From the NCBI GenBank assembly GCA_963728045.1, contig CAVSIE010000002.1, positions 1,302,001-1,366,000 on the forward strand: a DNA stretch of 64,000 nt, read 5' to 3'. Positions within the stretch are counted from its first letter, which is position 1. Every line of letters starts with the position of its first letter. The translations under genes and the position numbers were made by a program. Below are positions 41,339 to 51,078 of this stretch, piece after piece. Below the pieces are notes generated by a model that ran no database searches, was not told the origin of the DNA, and saw nothing but the letters and a program-made list of their open reading frames with translations. The DNA comes from VRUE01 sp963728045 (lineage in GTDB: Bacteria; Actinomycetota; Thermoleophilia; Solirubrobacterales; 70-9).

Positions 41339-43720
41339 ATGAGCAGCGGGCGGGCGGTGCGCGCAGGTTTGGTCGCGGGAGCAGTGGGCACGGGCCTGGC
41401 TGCGGCGAGCGCCGCCGCGGCCTGGCACTGGCTGGCTCGCCGGCCGCTACCGAAGCTGGAAGGCGAGATCTCGCTGGACGGGCTCGAGGGCCCGGTGCGG
41501 GTCCGCCGCGACCGCTGGGCCGTCCCCCACATCGAGGCCGACATCGAGGCCGATATCTGGTTCGCCGAGGGTTTCTGCCACGGCCAGGACCGGCTCTGGC
41601 AGCTCGACTTCTACCGCCGCGCCGTCTCCGGACGGGTCGCCGAGATGGCCGGCGAGGAGGGGCTGCCGGTCGACCGGCTGATGCGAACGCTGGGGATCCG
41701 CCGCGCCGCCGAGCGCGAGGCGGCGACCCTGGACCCCGAGCTGCTCGCGCTGCTCGAACGCTTTTGCGAGGGGGTCAACGCGGCGGCGGCAAGTGCCCGC
41801 GCCCTGCCCTTCGAGATGCAGCTGCTGCGCCTGCGCTGGGAGCCTTGGCGCCCGGTCGACATCCTCAGCCTTGGCAAGCTGCTCGCTTTCGGCCTCTCGA
41901 CCAACTGGGAGAAGGAGCTGCTGCGCGCCGACATGACGCGGGCGCTCGGCCCGGAGCTGGCGGCGAAGCTCGACCCCGGCTACCCGGCCCAGAACCCGGT
42001 CGCCACCCAGGAACAGTGGTCCGGCGACGGCCTCGCCCTGGCCGAGCAGATCGACGCGGTTCGCCGCACGATCGGGATGGCGGCCGAGGCGAGCGGCTCC
42101 AACAACTGGGCGGTCACCGGCGCTCTGACCGCGACCGGCTCGCCGCTGATGGCGGGCGACCCGCACCTGCCGCCGAGCATGCCGGGCATCTGGTACCAGG
42201 TCGGCCTCACCCTCGGCGACCGCTTCGTTCGCGGCGCCTCGCTGCCGGGGATGCCGGGCGTCTACATGGGCCAGAACAACGACGTCTGCTGGAGCTTCAC
42301 CAACGTGATGGGCGACGTCCAGGATCTCTTCGTCGAGCGAGTCGAGGGCGACCGCTACCTCTTCGAAGACGAGTGGCTGCCGCTCGAGATCGTGCGCGAG
42401 GAGATCCCGGTGAAGGGACGCGACGCGCCCGAGGTCCTCGACGTGCGGATCACCCACCACGGCCCGCTCGTCAACGAGGCGCTCGGCGCCGACGAGGCCG
42501 AGCCGCTTGCCCTGCGCTGGATCACCCTCGACCGCCCGACCGCCTTCAAGGGCATGTTCGAGCTGCACGGGATCGAGTCGGGGCCGGATCTGGTGGCGAG
42601 ACTGGAGGGCCACACCTCGCCCGCCTCGAGCCTGGTCTGGGCCGACCGCCACGGCTCGATCGGGTTCAAGCTGATCGGTTGCCTGCCGTTGCGCAAGGGC
42701 GGCTGCCCCGACCTGCCGAAGCCGGGCTGGACGGGTGAGTTCGAGTGGGAGGGCACGATCCCCTACGAGGAACTGCCCGAGGCGGTCGACCCCGAGAGCG
42801 GCTTCCTCGTCACTGCCAACAACCGGCTGGTCGGCGACGAGTACCCACACCACATCACCAGCGACTGGCTCGACGGTTTCCGCGCCGCTCGTATCGAGCA
42901 GTTGCTCCGCGCCGGCGACGAGCACGACCTCGACAGCTTCGAGGAGATGCAGTCGGACGACCTCTCGATCCCCGGCCTCGAGGCAGCGGCGCGGCTGGGC
43001 CGCCTCTCGCCCCCCGGGCAGCGCGAGCTGAGCGCGATCGAGCGCCTGCGCAGCTGGGACGGGCGCCTCGGCCGGGAGACGATCGCCGGCACGATCTACC
43101 AGGCCTTCCTGCTGCGGCTGGCGCGCGAGGTCGCCCGCGCGGCGATCGGCGACCGCGACCTCTGCGAGCGCTGGCTCGACCGCGCCGACAACGGCTTCAC
43201 CCCGCACGTCACCTCGCCCTGGCGCTGGCACTCCCACCTGATGAAGCTCTGGGAGGAAGGCGACGAGGAGCTGATCGGCCGGCCCTGGGACGAGCTCGTG
43301 CTGGAAGCGCTGAGCGGCGCCCTCGACGACCTCAGCGACCGCTTCGGCGCCGACCCGGAGGGCTGGCGCTGGGGTCACGTCCACGAGATGGAGTTCCCGC
43401 ACCCACTCGGCTCCGCCAACCCGTTGCTGCGCAAGCTGCTCAACCGGCGGCTCAAGGCCGGGGGCGCCCAGGAGACCGTGAGCCAGATCGCCTACGACCC
43501 AAACGACCCCTACAAAGCCGTCTGGGCGCCGAGCTGGCGCATGGTCGCCGACCCAACCGCGCCCGAGCGCTCGCGCTGGCAGATGTTCACCGGCCAGTCC
43601 GGGCACCCGGCCAGTCCCCACTACGACGACCTCCAGCCCGACTGGCTCGAGGGACGTACCCAGCCGATGGCCGGCGAGGGGCCGTGGCGGGAGCTGATGC
43701 TGCTCCCACGTGCGCACTGA
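41339..43720 (+). CDS. Penicillin acylase family (S45) N-terminal nucleophile hydrolase
   Basis: 793 codons; TAGGCT (41327-41332) 6 nt before ATG. The precursor should self-cleave before Ser254 (SGSNNWAV), which then becomes the N-terminal nucleophile of the beta subunit; the alpha part is about residues 30-240. RVRRDRWAVPHIEADIEADI and GYPAQNP fit the family, as do the late HGPLVNEAL and NNRLVGDEY. Substrates in this family range from beta-lactams to acyl-homoserine lactones and cannot be inferred. N-terminal hydrophobic segment suggests export or membrane anchoring. Confidence 0.9.
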   Translation: MSSGRAVRAGLVAGAVGTGLAAASAAAAWHWLARRPLPKLEGEISLDGLEGPVRVRRDRWAVPHIEADIEADIWFAEGFCHGQDRLWQLDFYRRAVSGRVAEMAGEEGLPVDRLMRTLGIRRAAEREAATLDPELLALLERFCEGVNAAAASARALPFEMQLLRLRWEPWRPVDILSLGKLLAFGLSTNWEKELLRADMTRALGPELAAKLDPGYPAQNPVATQEQWSGDGLALAEQIDAVRRTIGMAAEASGSNNWAVTGALTATGSPLMAGDPHLPPSMPGIWYQVGLTLGDRFVRGASLPGMPGVYMGQNNDVCWSFTNVMGDVQDLFVERVEGDRYLFEDEWLPLEIVREEIPVKGRDAPEVLDVRITHHGPLVNEALGADEAEPLALRWITLDRPTAFKGMFELHGIESGPDLVARLEGHTSPASSLVWADRHGSIGFKLIGCLPLRKGGCPDLPKPGWTGEFEWEGTIPYEELPEAVDPESGFLVTANNRLVGDEYPHHITSDWLDGFRAARIEQLLRAGDEHDLDSFEEMQSDDLSIPGLEAAARLGRLSPPGQRELSAIERLRSWDGRLGRETIAGTIYQAFLLRLAREVARAAIGDRDLCERWLDRADNGFTPHVTSPWRWHSHLMKLWEEGDEELIGRPWDELVLEALSGALDDLSDRFGADPEGWRWGHVHEMEFPHPLGSANPLLRKLLNRRLKAGGAQETVSQIAYDPNDPYKAVWAPSWRMVADPTAPERSRWQMFTGQSGHPASPHYDDLQPDWLEGRTQPMAGEGPWRELMLLPRAH

Positions 43721-43856
43721 CTCGCGCACCCGTCGTTTAACCGTGTCAACCAGCGACGAAACGGTTTCACTTCTCTGAACCTGACTAAATGTAGTAGCGT
43801 GTACTGAACCACCTAGATGTGGTAGGCGCTCGGCTGTGTGGTCGGGCAGGGGAAAC

Positions 43857-44468
43857 ATGACGCAGACATATGAGGGCGCCAGGCCAGAGGCGATACTGGA
43901 CCTCTTCCTGGAAGTCGAGTTCCTGCACTCGTTGGGGTGTTACACCAACGCGAGGATCCAGTCGAAGAAGATCAGGAAGTGCGATCTCGGTTGTGGTGAG
44001 GCGCTGAGGCGGACCGCCAAGCTCAACCGGGCGCTGGACCAGGAGCGCGACAATCCCAAGGAGGAGTGGCGTCACCCGGGCCCCGTGCATGGCACGGGGG
44101 TGATGCTCGACAATCGGGACGGCACACCGGACCCGGACGATGCGGACCGCATTCGCCTCATCACCGACTTCTACAACGCTGGGCAGGTCGCGCTCAAATA
44201 CCTGCTCGACCCCGGTGAGGTGGAAATCCCCGTGCACGAGACGGGTAGGCGCAGCCTCGAGACGCTGGGAGAGTGCTTGTTCTGGGAACGGGATCCCGGC
44301 AGCGCGGTCTTCGGCGTCAACGAGGACTTCGTCTTACGCCAGAAACAGCTGGCGGAAAGCAGGGCGGGCGAGGGCGAGGCGCCCGAGGCCACGGCCCGTG
44401 TGAACGCCGGATCGAGGCAAAGCAGGCACGATTCGCAGAGCGGCAGAAAGAGGTCGAAGATGCCCTGA
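43857..44468 (+). CDS. N-terminal part of a giant MBL-fold protein (upstream of an apparent frameshift)
   Basis: 203 codons from ATG 43857, which has AGGGG 5 nt upstream; GTG 43836 is an alternative. Helical, charged protein beginning TQTYEGARPEAILDLFLEVEF, with Cys at LGCYT and KCDLGCGEAL. No family recognised. Its last about 24 codons (from 44399) look out of frame: reading the next frame from 44402 gives ERRIEAKQARFAERQKEVED, a natural continuation of the preceding RQKQLAESRA coiled coil. Probably one gene with the following entry. Confidence 0.55.
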   Translation: MTQTYEGARPEAILDLFLEVEFLHSLGCYTNARIQSKKIRKCDLGCGEALRRTAKLNRALDQERDNPKEEWRHPGPVHGTGVMLDNRDGTPDPDDADRIRLITDFYNAGQVALKYLLDPGEVEIPVHETGRRSLETLGECLFWERDPGSAVFGVNEDFVLRQKQLAESRAGEGEAPEATARVNAGSRQSRHDSQSGRKRSKMP

Positions 44469-47400
44469 AGCCGCGTCTCACCTACAAGCGCGAGTGGGAC
44501 GAGGAACGCGCGGGCGAAACCGCGGAAGCGCTGTGCGGGGTCAACCTCACCACCCCTTCGAATGGCGATGCGCTGACGCCAGGCTTCGTGATCGAGTGCA
44601 TGGTGGCCGCACACCTGCGCCTTCACTACGTGGAGCATTTCCTCTCAGCGCCGTTCAGGAAGGCGGTGGGAATGAGCGAAGCCGACAGGAAGGACGCTCT
44701 GCGGCGGTTGCGCGAGGCCGAATCGCTCAACACGTTCGTCTACGTCGCCTGCTGGAGCCTGCCGTGGCTGTTCGCCGACGGCAAAGAGGAAATGGAAGCG
44801 GTGCGCGACGGCTGTGTCAAAGGATTCGGGCATGGGGAGAAAGACCGCGAGAGCGGTCCCGATCCCGGTCGGGAGACGGTGAAGGAATCAGACGGCGCTG
44901 TCTCCCCGGCGCTCTGGCGCGCCCAGCGACTAGCGATCCTCGCCCTTCACCGCCGTGCCTTCGGTCACTCGTTGAGGGACGCGCTCGTGGAGGAGACCTT
45001 CAACGACACCGCCTTCAAGGACTTCCACAAGCTCCAGCGCCTGCTTCGCGTGCAGCGACGGGAACTGCCGGAGAAGCCATCCGGCAGGGACGAGAAAACC
45101 GACAAATCGCGGATCACTCCGGAGGCGTTCCTCGCGGGGATGGACGCGCTGGCGGAGACCCATATCGGCGACCTCTATCGATCCGACCATGCGCACCCGG
45201 TGGCGCTCGAGCATTTCTGCGACGCGCAGGACCGTCTCGATCAGCTCTCCGCCGAATTGCTCCGAGCCGAGAGGAAAGGCGATGCCGGCGAGGCGCCCGA
45301 GGCGGTGGGTCCGAAACTCGTAACGCACAGCGAGGGATCGCAGAACGTGGCGGAACTGCTGCGCGATTCGCGATGGCGCATCCACCTGATGCTGAGCAAG
45401 GGCAAGGGGTTCTATGAGGCCGGCAAACTCAAGCGCAGCGTCAAGTGGCTGCTGAAGAGCTGGAGCGCCCTGCTCGTGCTCGCCGACTTCTACGAAAGCA
45501 AAGCCGGCAAGAAGCGTAGGCCGGAGTGGAAAGAGGTCGACGTCGAGGTGTTCGACCGCTTGGAAAAAGCGATCGAGATGCTGAAACTTATCCGCAACGA
45601 CCCCGACTTCCGCAAGTCGGACCTGCGGGACAAGATCGAGCCGGTAATCGCGGACATCGAAAAAGCGGAGATCCCGGAGGGGCTGCAGGTGATCGCCTCC
45701 GAGATCCTGCTCCGGCTCGGGCACGTCCTCTTCATCCTCAGGCTCGACGCTCCCCCCGAGGACGACGAGCATCCGCGGCGAAGGGCCAGTGACATAGGCA
45801 CAGAGAAGGACGATGAGCTGGCCCATGCCTGCCTGAAGCGGGCCAAGGAACTCGACAAAAGGAGCACGCTGGTCGCGGCCGATCAGCTCAAGATCGAGTA
45901 CAAGCGCAACGAAACGCCGGACAGAGACGCGCTGTCGGATCCCGAGCTCCAGTGGCCCTACGGGCGAGGCAATCCCGATCAGATCATCCGCATGATCGAG
46001 TACCACCTCCTCTGGTGGCTGGCGATGACGGGGCTGGCGGCGAAGGCGACGTCGCCCGAGACGGCCGCGGGCTCCGCCAAGGCGGCCGATCCCGTCCAGT
46101 CAGCCCGGCCCCGCGATTCCCACGACGCCAACCGGGAGGCCAATCGCAACGTCGCGCGCGAGCTGATCGCCGGCCTGCTGACCCACACCGACAGCATCAA
46201 CGTCAGGCAGTCGCAGGTGTACCGCTACCTGATGCAGCCGAAGCGACCGACGCGCCGGATCGGCCCGGTCGAAGGCTGGGACGAGGACCCGCCGCGGGAC
46301 CCGTTCGGCGACGGCGAGAAAGCGGCGATCGAGTTCATCTGCCTGCGCCGCTACAGCTCCTTCTTCCCGTTCGTGCCGCGCCCGTCCGCCTTCCGCTCGC
46401 TGGGCGGCGGCTACCTGCTGCGGCTCCACCACGAGGACGACGGCTGTCCGCGGCCCTTCGGGATCGCCGTCGACCCCGGCCCGGACTTCATCGACAACCT
46501 CTACCGCTGCGGGTTCGGTCTCGGCGACATCAACATGATCATCCTCACCCACGACCATCCCGACCACTCCGTCGACCTCGACCCGATCCTGGCGCTGCTT
46601 GGCTACCGGATGAAGCAGGGAGACCCCACCTACCAGGCGCCCGGCAAGAACGTGGAGACGGTGAGGCGCCTGCTGATCGTCGGCAACGAGAGCGTCGCCC
46701 AGCAGCTGCGCTTCTTCAACAAGCCCCACGTCTCGGCCCCAGGGGCAAGCGAACCGGTCAGGCGTGATGCAGTCCAGGTCGTCAGCTTCGCCGAATTCGA
46801 CACCTTCCGCGAAGAGACGAACCGCGTGCGGGGCACCGAGCGAGTCCCCGAGGTCATCATTCCCGACGAACTGAGGCTCAAGCCCGTGGTCAGCATCAGG
46901 CACCTCGACACCTTCGGAATGCTCGCCTACGGCTTTCGCCTCTCGCTCGGCGACGAAGGCCCCTCGATCGGGTTTACGGGAGACACCGGCGGCTTCCTCC
47001 TCGAACAGGAGGAGACGGTTACCGCGCGCGGCGAGAAGCCGTCGCGCCAGTGGCGGATCAAGCCGCACGACCAGCACGAGACGATGAAGCTGACCGGCGA
47101 CAGCACCTGGCGGGAGCACTGGGAGGACGTGCTCAGCGCCGACGTGCTGGTCCCGCATGTGAGTGGCCTGCCCCTCTCACAGCTCCTGGTGCTCGCCAAC
47201 GGCGGCGATCCCGACTTCAGGAATGCGGGCGAGGAGCTACGAGACGAGAAGCTGGCGGAGCTCCTCAAGAGCGCCTGGAACGGTCTCGAGGAGAGCGTCA
47301 GGAAGCAGGTCAGCTTCGCCTTCTGGCTGCCTGACAGGGCCGGTGTCTCTTCGCTGCCGCTGGAAGAGATCGAGAAGAAATACAAATGGCAGAAGGGGCA

Positions 47401-47866
47401 CCTCTACCTGATCGGGTTGCTCGAATTCGCTCGGGCATACCGGGAGGCGCGTCGCTACGTCGCCAAGCCGGGCCTCTTCCTGATCGGCGAGCTGCGCGAG
47501 GAGCTCGGCAGCCTGCGCGGCAAGATCGCCACCAGCCTCAACAGGAACATCTTCGAAGCGGACGTGCTGGAGAGTGAGCCCGGATGCTGCGCGCTGACCG
47601 CGGATATCGGCCTGCGCCTGATGATCTCGCGAGAGAAAGGGGAGGCCCGGGTGCGGGTGCTGTGCTCGACCTGCGACCTCGACAACGACCGGACCCGGGA
47701 GGAGCGGTTCCACGACCCGAAGGAAATTCGCGAGGTCTGTGTCAAGGGCGAGAACGAGGGCATGTTCTACAACTGCTCCAACCACGACCCCTCCCATCAC
47801 CGCGACCCTGTCTTCCTCGAGAGGGTTGAGCGATACGACGTGTTCTCGCCCGTACCGATCCACTGA
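44402..47866 (+). CDS. Main part of a giant protein with an RNase Z-like MBL domain, function unknown
   Basis: About 1,154 codons in the frame that continues the previous entry; no standard start occurs between the frame junction and GTG near 44589, supporting one broken or recoded gene. Residues encoded by 44402-46300 are helical and charged, possibly a repeat or coiled-coil scaffold. The MBL core is encoded by about 46370-47190: LTHDHPDHSVDLD (HxHxDH), GFTGDTGGFL (Asp ligand) and VLVPHVSGLP (His). The C-terminal 120 residues contain CSTCDLDND and CVKGENEGMFYNCSNHD, a likely zinc site. I do not recognise the family. It stands alone between unrelated genes and has a slightly lower GC content than its neighbours. 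A nuclease or defence role is conjecture. Confidence 0.6.
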   Translation, partial: ERRIEAKQARFAERQKEVEDALKPRLTYKREWDEERAGETAEALCGVNLTTPSNGDALTPGFVIECMVAAHLRLHYVEHFLSAPFRKAVGMSEADRKDALRRLREAESLNTFVYVACWSLPWLFADGKEEMEAVRDGCVKGFGHGEKDRESGPDPGRETVKESDGAVSPALWRAQRLAILALHRRAFGHSLRDALVEETFNDTAFKDFHKLQRLLRVQRRELPEKPSGRDEKTDKSRITPEAFLAGMDALAETHIGDLYRSDHAHPVALEHFCDAQDRLDQLSAELLRAERKGDAGEAPEAVGPKLVTHSEGSQNVAELLRDSRWRIHLMLSKGKGFYEAGKLKRSVKWLLKSWSALLVLADFYESKAGKKRRPEWKEVDVEVFDRLEKAIEMLKLIRNDPDFRKSDLRDKIEPVIADIEKAEIPEGLQVIASEILLRLGHVLFILRLDAPPEDDEHPRRRASDIGTEKDDELAHACLKRAKELDKRSTLVAADQLKIEYKRNETPDRDALSDPELQWPYGRGNPDQIIRMIEYHLLWWLAMTGLAAKATSPETAAGSAKAADPVQSARPRDSHDANREANRNVARELIAGLLTHTDSINVRQSQVYRYLMQPKRPTRRIGPVEGWDEDPPRDPFGDGEKAAIEFICLRRYSSFFPFVPRPSAFRSLGGGYLLRLHHEDDGCPRPFGIAVDPGPDFIDNLYRCGFGLGDINMIILTHDHPDHSVDLDPILALLGYRMKQGDPTYQAPGKNVETVRRLLIVGNESVAQQLRFFNKPHVSAPGASEPVRRDAVQVVSFAEFDTFREETNRVRGTERVPEVIIPDELRLKPVVSIRHLDTFGMLAYGFRLSLGDEGPSIGFTGDTGGFLLEQEETVTARGEKPSRQWRIKPHDQHETMKLTGDSTWREHWEDVLSADVLVPHVSGLPLSQLLVLANGGDPDFRNAGEELRDEKLAELLKSAWNGLEESVRKQVSFAFWLPDRAGVSSLPLEEIEKKYKWQKGHLYLIGLLEFARAYREARRYVAKPGLFLIGELREELGSLRGKIATSLNRNIFEADVLESEPGCCALTADIGLRLMISREKGEARVRVLCSTCDLDNDRTREERFHDPKEIREVCVKGENEGMFYNCSNHDPSHHRDPVFLERVERYDVFSPVPIH

Positions 47867-47909
47867 AGTCGCAGGTCCGCCGCTACCTGAGCGCGAAGAA
47901 GGGGTTGCA

Positions 47910-49337
47910 ATGGTCATGGCTCGACGCGAAGGGAGCGCGCAGGCGCTGAGAGCAGGGCTTTTGGCGCTTGTCTTGCTGGCGGCCTGCGCCGGTTCCGCGC
48001 CTGCGACGGAGCGGAGCGCGAGAGCGATCCAGTTCCAGGGCGATGAGGTTGCGGTCCCCGCCGGCTGGCCGGTCTACCGGCTGGCCGAGCACCCGCGGAT
48101 GTGCGTGCGGCTCGACCGGCGCGCGGTCTACCTGGGGACGCCGGGAGCGAGCCAGCGCTGCCCCTCGAACGCGATCGGTCGTCGGCGGGCGATCCTGGTC
48201 GAACCCGGCGCCCGCGCTCGCCCGCAAGCGCGGTCAAGCGCGGTCACAACCACGGTCACCGGCTCCGACGAGTACACCGGCCTCGGCTTCGACGCCTGTA
48301 CTGCACCCTCTTCGCGGACGATGGAAGTCTGGGGCAAATCCTCGCCCTACGGCGCGATCGGCGTCTACATCGGCGGCCTCAACCGCGCCTGCTCGCAGCC
48401 CAACCTGACCGCGGCCTGGGTGAGCGAACAGGTCGCCGAGGGCTGGCACCTGATCCCGACCTACGTCGGGCTGCAGTCGCCGACCGGCGTCTGCGGAACC
48501 TGCGCCGAGCTGAGCACGAGCCTGAGCAGGGCCGCCGCGCAGGGGACCGAATCCGCCCAGGATGCGGTCGCCGACGCGCAGGCCGTCGGCATGGGCCCCG
48601 GCAGCCCGATCTACTACGACATGGAGGCCTACACGCGGACCTCGAGCGCGACGCGGGCGACGCTGACCTTCCTCGAGGCTTGGACCATCGAGCTGCACGA
48701 GCTCGGCTACAGCTCCGGCGTCTACAGCTCCAGCGCCTCGGGCATCGCCGACCTCGCCCGCGAAGTCGACAACGACGAATACGCGCTGCCCGACGACCTC
48801 TGGTTCGCCAACTGGAACGGCGGCGTCAACGCGCTCGACCCCTACGTCCCCTCGACGGCCTGGCGCACGCACCAGCGCATCCACCAGTACCGCGGCGGCC
48901 ACAACGAGACCTGGGGCGGGACGACGATCAACATCGACAACAACTACGTCGAAGGGACGACCGTCGGCGCCGTCTCGGCGCCGCCTCCGCTTCCGCCGCT
49001 GACCGTGAGGAACGTCCGCTCCAGCGGCGGGACGCTGAGCCTTTGGGTGCGCTGTGGTTGGGCTTCCGGCGAAAGCTGTCCGGGACGGATCATCCTTCGC
49101 ACCCACGCCCAGCTGCCCTTCCGCGCCCGGCGCGGCGTCCCGACCCGGGTCGTGCGGGTCGGCGTCGGCAACCGCACCTTCAGGCTCGGCGGCGGGCGCT
49201 CCCACACCTTCCGGATCGCGCTCAACGAGCGCGGGCGCCCGCTGCTCGAACGCCGCGGCCTGCTCAGGGCGCAGCTGCTGGTTGCGATCCCCGGTTCCCG
49301 CGCCACCCGCGCGGTCCGGCTCAGGCCCGCTCGCTAG
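47910..49337 (+). CDS. Exported DUF1906 (glycoside hydrolase-like) protein
   Basis: 475 codons from ATG 47910, with GAAGGGG about 5 nt upstream. Signal sequence with a possible lipobox (LLALVLLAACAG). Residues about 120-355 are the DUF1906 TIM-barrel domain: YTGLGFDACTAPSSRTMEVW, AIGVYIGGLNRACSQPNLTA, GWHLIPTYVGLQ, SPIYYDMEAY and DLWFANWNGG, related to Rv2525c and GH25-like lysozyme folds. The C-terminal 120 residues form a beta-rich domain. Possibly a cell-wall-active enzyme, but the catalytic mechanism of this family is not established. Its 3' end overlaps the convergent gene by 17 bp. Confidence 0.87.
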   Translation: MVMARREGSAQALRAGLLALVLLAACAGSAPATERSARAIQFQGDEVAVPAGWPVYRLAEHPRMCVRLDRRAVYLGTPGASQRCPSNAIGRRRAILVEPGARARPQARSSAVTTTVTGSDEYTGLGFDACTAPSSRTMEVWGKSSPYGAIGVYIGGLNRACSQPNLTAAWVSEQVAEGWHLIPTYVGLQSPTGVCGTCAELSTSLSRAAAQGTESAQDAVADAQAVGMGPGSPIYYDMEAYTRTSSATRATLTFLEAWTIELHELGYSSGVYSSSASGIADLAREVDNDEYALPDDLWFANWNGGVNALDPYVPSTAWRTHQRIHQYRGGHNETWGGTTINIDNNYVEGTTVGAVSAPPPLPPLTVRNVRSSGGTLSLWVRCGWASGESCPGRIILRTHAQLPFRARRGVPTRVVRVGVGNRTFRLGGGRSHTFRIALNERGRPLLERRGLLRAQLLVAIPGSRATRAVRLRPAR

Positions 49338-49983
49338 CGGCGCCGAGCCACTCGTCGGCCGTGCCGGCGACGGTGGTGACCATCTCGACGATTGGCTGCG
49401 GCGCCTTTTGCGGCGAGCCCGCATCGAAAGGCGGTTGCGGGTCGTACTCGATTCCCAGCTGCACGGCCTGGGCGACCTCGGGACCGGCCTCCAGCCCGAC
49501 CAGGTGCAGCGCCATGTCGATCCCGGCCGAGACGCCGGCCGCGGTAATCGTCTTGCCGTCCTCGACGAAGCGGCCGCCGACCGGGTCAGCGCCGTACTCG
49601 CGCAGCCGCTCGAGGTAGAGCCAGTGCCCGGTCGCTCGCTTGCCCTGCAGCAGCCCGGCGGCGCCGAGCACGAGTGAGCCGGTGCAGACCGAGGTCGTCC
49701 ACTTCGTCTTCTCGTCGACCCGGCGCAGCCAGGAGAGGACGGCCTCGTCCTCCAGTAGCGGCCGGTTCCCCTCGCCGCCGGGGACGAGGACGACGTCTGG
49801 CTCGGTCACCTCGTCGAGGCCGAAGTCGGCGCTCAGCCCGAGCGCGCCGCTGTCCGCGCGCACGGGACCCTTCTCGGGGCCGACGAATTTGACTTCCCAA
49901 CCCGGCGCCGAGCGGAGCACCTCGTAGGGCCCGATCGCGTCGAGGGCCGTCAGCTTCTCGAAGATCAAGATGGCTATCTGCAT
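49321..49983 (-). CDS. DJ-1/PfpI family protein (isonitrile hydratase-like)
   Basis: 220 codons from ATG 49983; ATG 49995 would add four residues (MISP). The nucleophile elbow SVCTGSLVLGAAGLL contains the reactive Cys, with LVPGGEGNRPLL and RATGHWLYL as in isonitrile hydratase/ThiJ proteins. The N-terminus (IAILIFEKLTALDAIGPYEVL) is typical. Divergent from a GlxA-type regulator that contains the same fold, so a shared small-molecule signal is plausible. Substrate unknown. Confidence 0.88.
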   Translation of the reverse strand: MQIAILIFEKLTALDAIGPYEVLRSAPGWEVKFVGPEKGPVRADSGALGLSADFGLDEVTEPDVVLVPGGEGNRPLLEDEAVLSWLRRVDEKTKWTTSVCTGSLVLGAAGLLQGKRATGHWLYLERLREYGADPVGGRFVEDGKTITAAGVSAGIDMALHLVGLEAGPEVAQAVQLGIEYDPQPPFDAGSPQKAPQPIVEMVTTVAGTADEWLGAASERA

Positions 49984-50054
49984 GGGAGAGATCATCGCGG
50001 CCTGAACCGGCAGCCGCCAGTGGCAGGATTGCCAATGTTCGATAGATTTCTGCC

Positions 50055-51011
50055 ATGCACCGCGTGGTCGCACTCTGCCTCGAGGGCCTGGTCGCCTTCG
50101 ACCTGACCGCGCCCGCCCAGGCGTTCGGGCTGGCGCACGACGAAGACGGGGCGCCCCTGTACGAGTTCTCGACCTGTTCGCCCGGCGGGGCGCAGGTCCG
50201 CACCTTGAACGGGTTCACCGTCGGGCCCGAGGGCGACCTGGGGGCGCTGGAAGCCGCCGACACGGTCGTAGTCCCCGCCTACCTCGCGGTTCTCGACCCG
50301 CCGCCCGGCGAGGTGGTCGAGGCGCTGCGCGCCGCCGGCCGCGGCGCGCGCTTGCTCTCGGTCTGCGCTGGCGCCTTCGCTCTCGCCCACGCCGGCCTAC
50401 TCGACGGCCGCCGCGCCACCACCCACTGGGCTTTCGCCGGAGAGCTGGCCAAGCGCTTCCCCGCGGTCGAGGTCGATGCCGCCGCGCTCTACGTCGACGA
50501 AGGCGAGGTGATGACTTCGGCCGGCCTCAGCGCCGGCATCGACCTCTGCCTGCACGCGATCCGCAAGGACTTCGGGGTGGCGGCCGGCGAGCGGGTTGCC
50601 CGCCAGATGGTCGCCGCGCCCCACCGCGAGGGTGGCCAGGCACAGTTCATCGAGCGTCCGCCGCTGCGGGCGGTCGGCCCGACGGACTCGCTGGAGCCGA
50701 CCCGCCGCTGGGCTGCGGAGCGCCTCGACCGGCCACTCGACGTCGCCGCGATGGCGCGGCACGCCGGTGTCAGCCCTCGCACCTTCGCCCGCCGCTTCCG
50801 CGAGGAGACCGGCACCACGCCGCTGCAGTGGCTGCTCTCCCAGCGGGTGCTAGAGGCGCGCCGCCTGCTCGAGGAGTCGGAGCTGCCGGTCGAGGCGATC
50901 GCCTGGCAGGTCGGCTTCGGCGCCGCCGCCTCGCTGCGCGACCACTTCCGCCGCGCCACCGCGACCACCCCGACCGCCTACCGCCGCTCCTTCCGGCCGG
51001 CGGCCGCCTGA
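50055..51011 (+). CDS. GlxA-family AraC-type regulator with DJ-1/PfpI domain
   Basis: 318 codons; TAGATT (50043-50048) 6 nt before ATG indicates a leaderless mRNA. Residues 1-190 form a DJ-1/PfpI-like domain (LSVCAGAFALAHAGLL, RATTHWAFA); residues about 215-318 are two AraC helix-turn-helix units (MARHAGVSPRTFARRFREET, then AWQVGFGAAASLRDHFRRAT). Such regulators sense a small molecule and activate nearby genes; the divergent DJ-1 gene 71 bp away is the obvious target candidate. Confidence 0.9.
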   Translation: MHRVVALCLEGLVAFDLTAPAQAFGLAHDEDGAPLYEFSTCSPGGAQVRTLNGFTVGPEGDLGALEAADTVVVPAYLAVLDPPPGEVVEALRAAGRGARLLSVCAGAFALAHAGLLDGRRATTHWAFAGELAKRFPAVEVDAAALYVDEGEVMTSAGLSAGIDLCLHAIRKDFGVAAGERVARQMVAAPHREGGQAQFIERPPLRAVGPTDSLEPTRRWAAERLDRPLDVAAMARHAGVSPRTFARRFREETGTTPLQWLLSQRVLEARRLLEESELPVEAIAWQVGFGAAASLRDHFRRATATTPTAYRRSFRPAAA

Positions 51012-51078
51012 GTCGCGACTCCGACAGCTTCCGGGGAGACCGCGCCTCGGCACGGGCGGGCGTGTTCCTTGAACTGCG

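Noticed and set aside
43721..43856. AACCGT/ACGGTT inverted repeat and GGTTTCACTT 10-mer shared with the 38.8-kb element
   Set aside because: The match is only 10 bp and the inverted arms only 6 bp; probably coincidence.
41447..43858. Very long minus-strand ORF opposite the penicillin acylase gene (about 800 codons)
   Set aside because: It mirrors the strongly GC3-biased plus-strand gene, has no recognisable motif and a composition (Val/Asp/Arg/Leu) typical of antisense frames in high-GC DNA.
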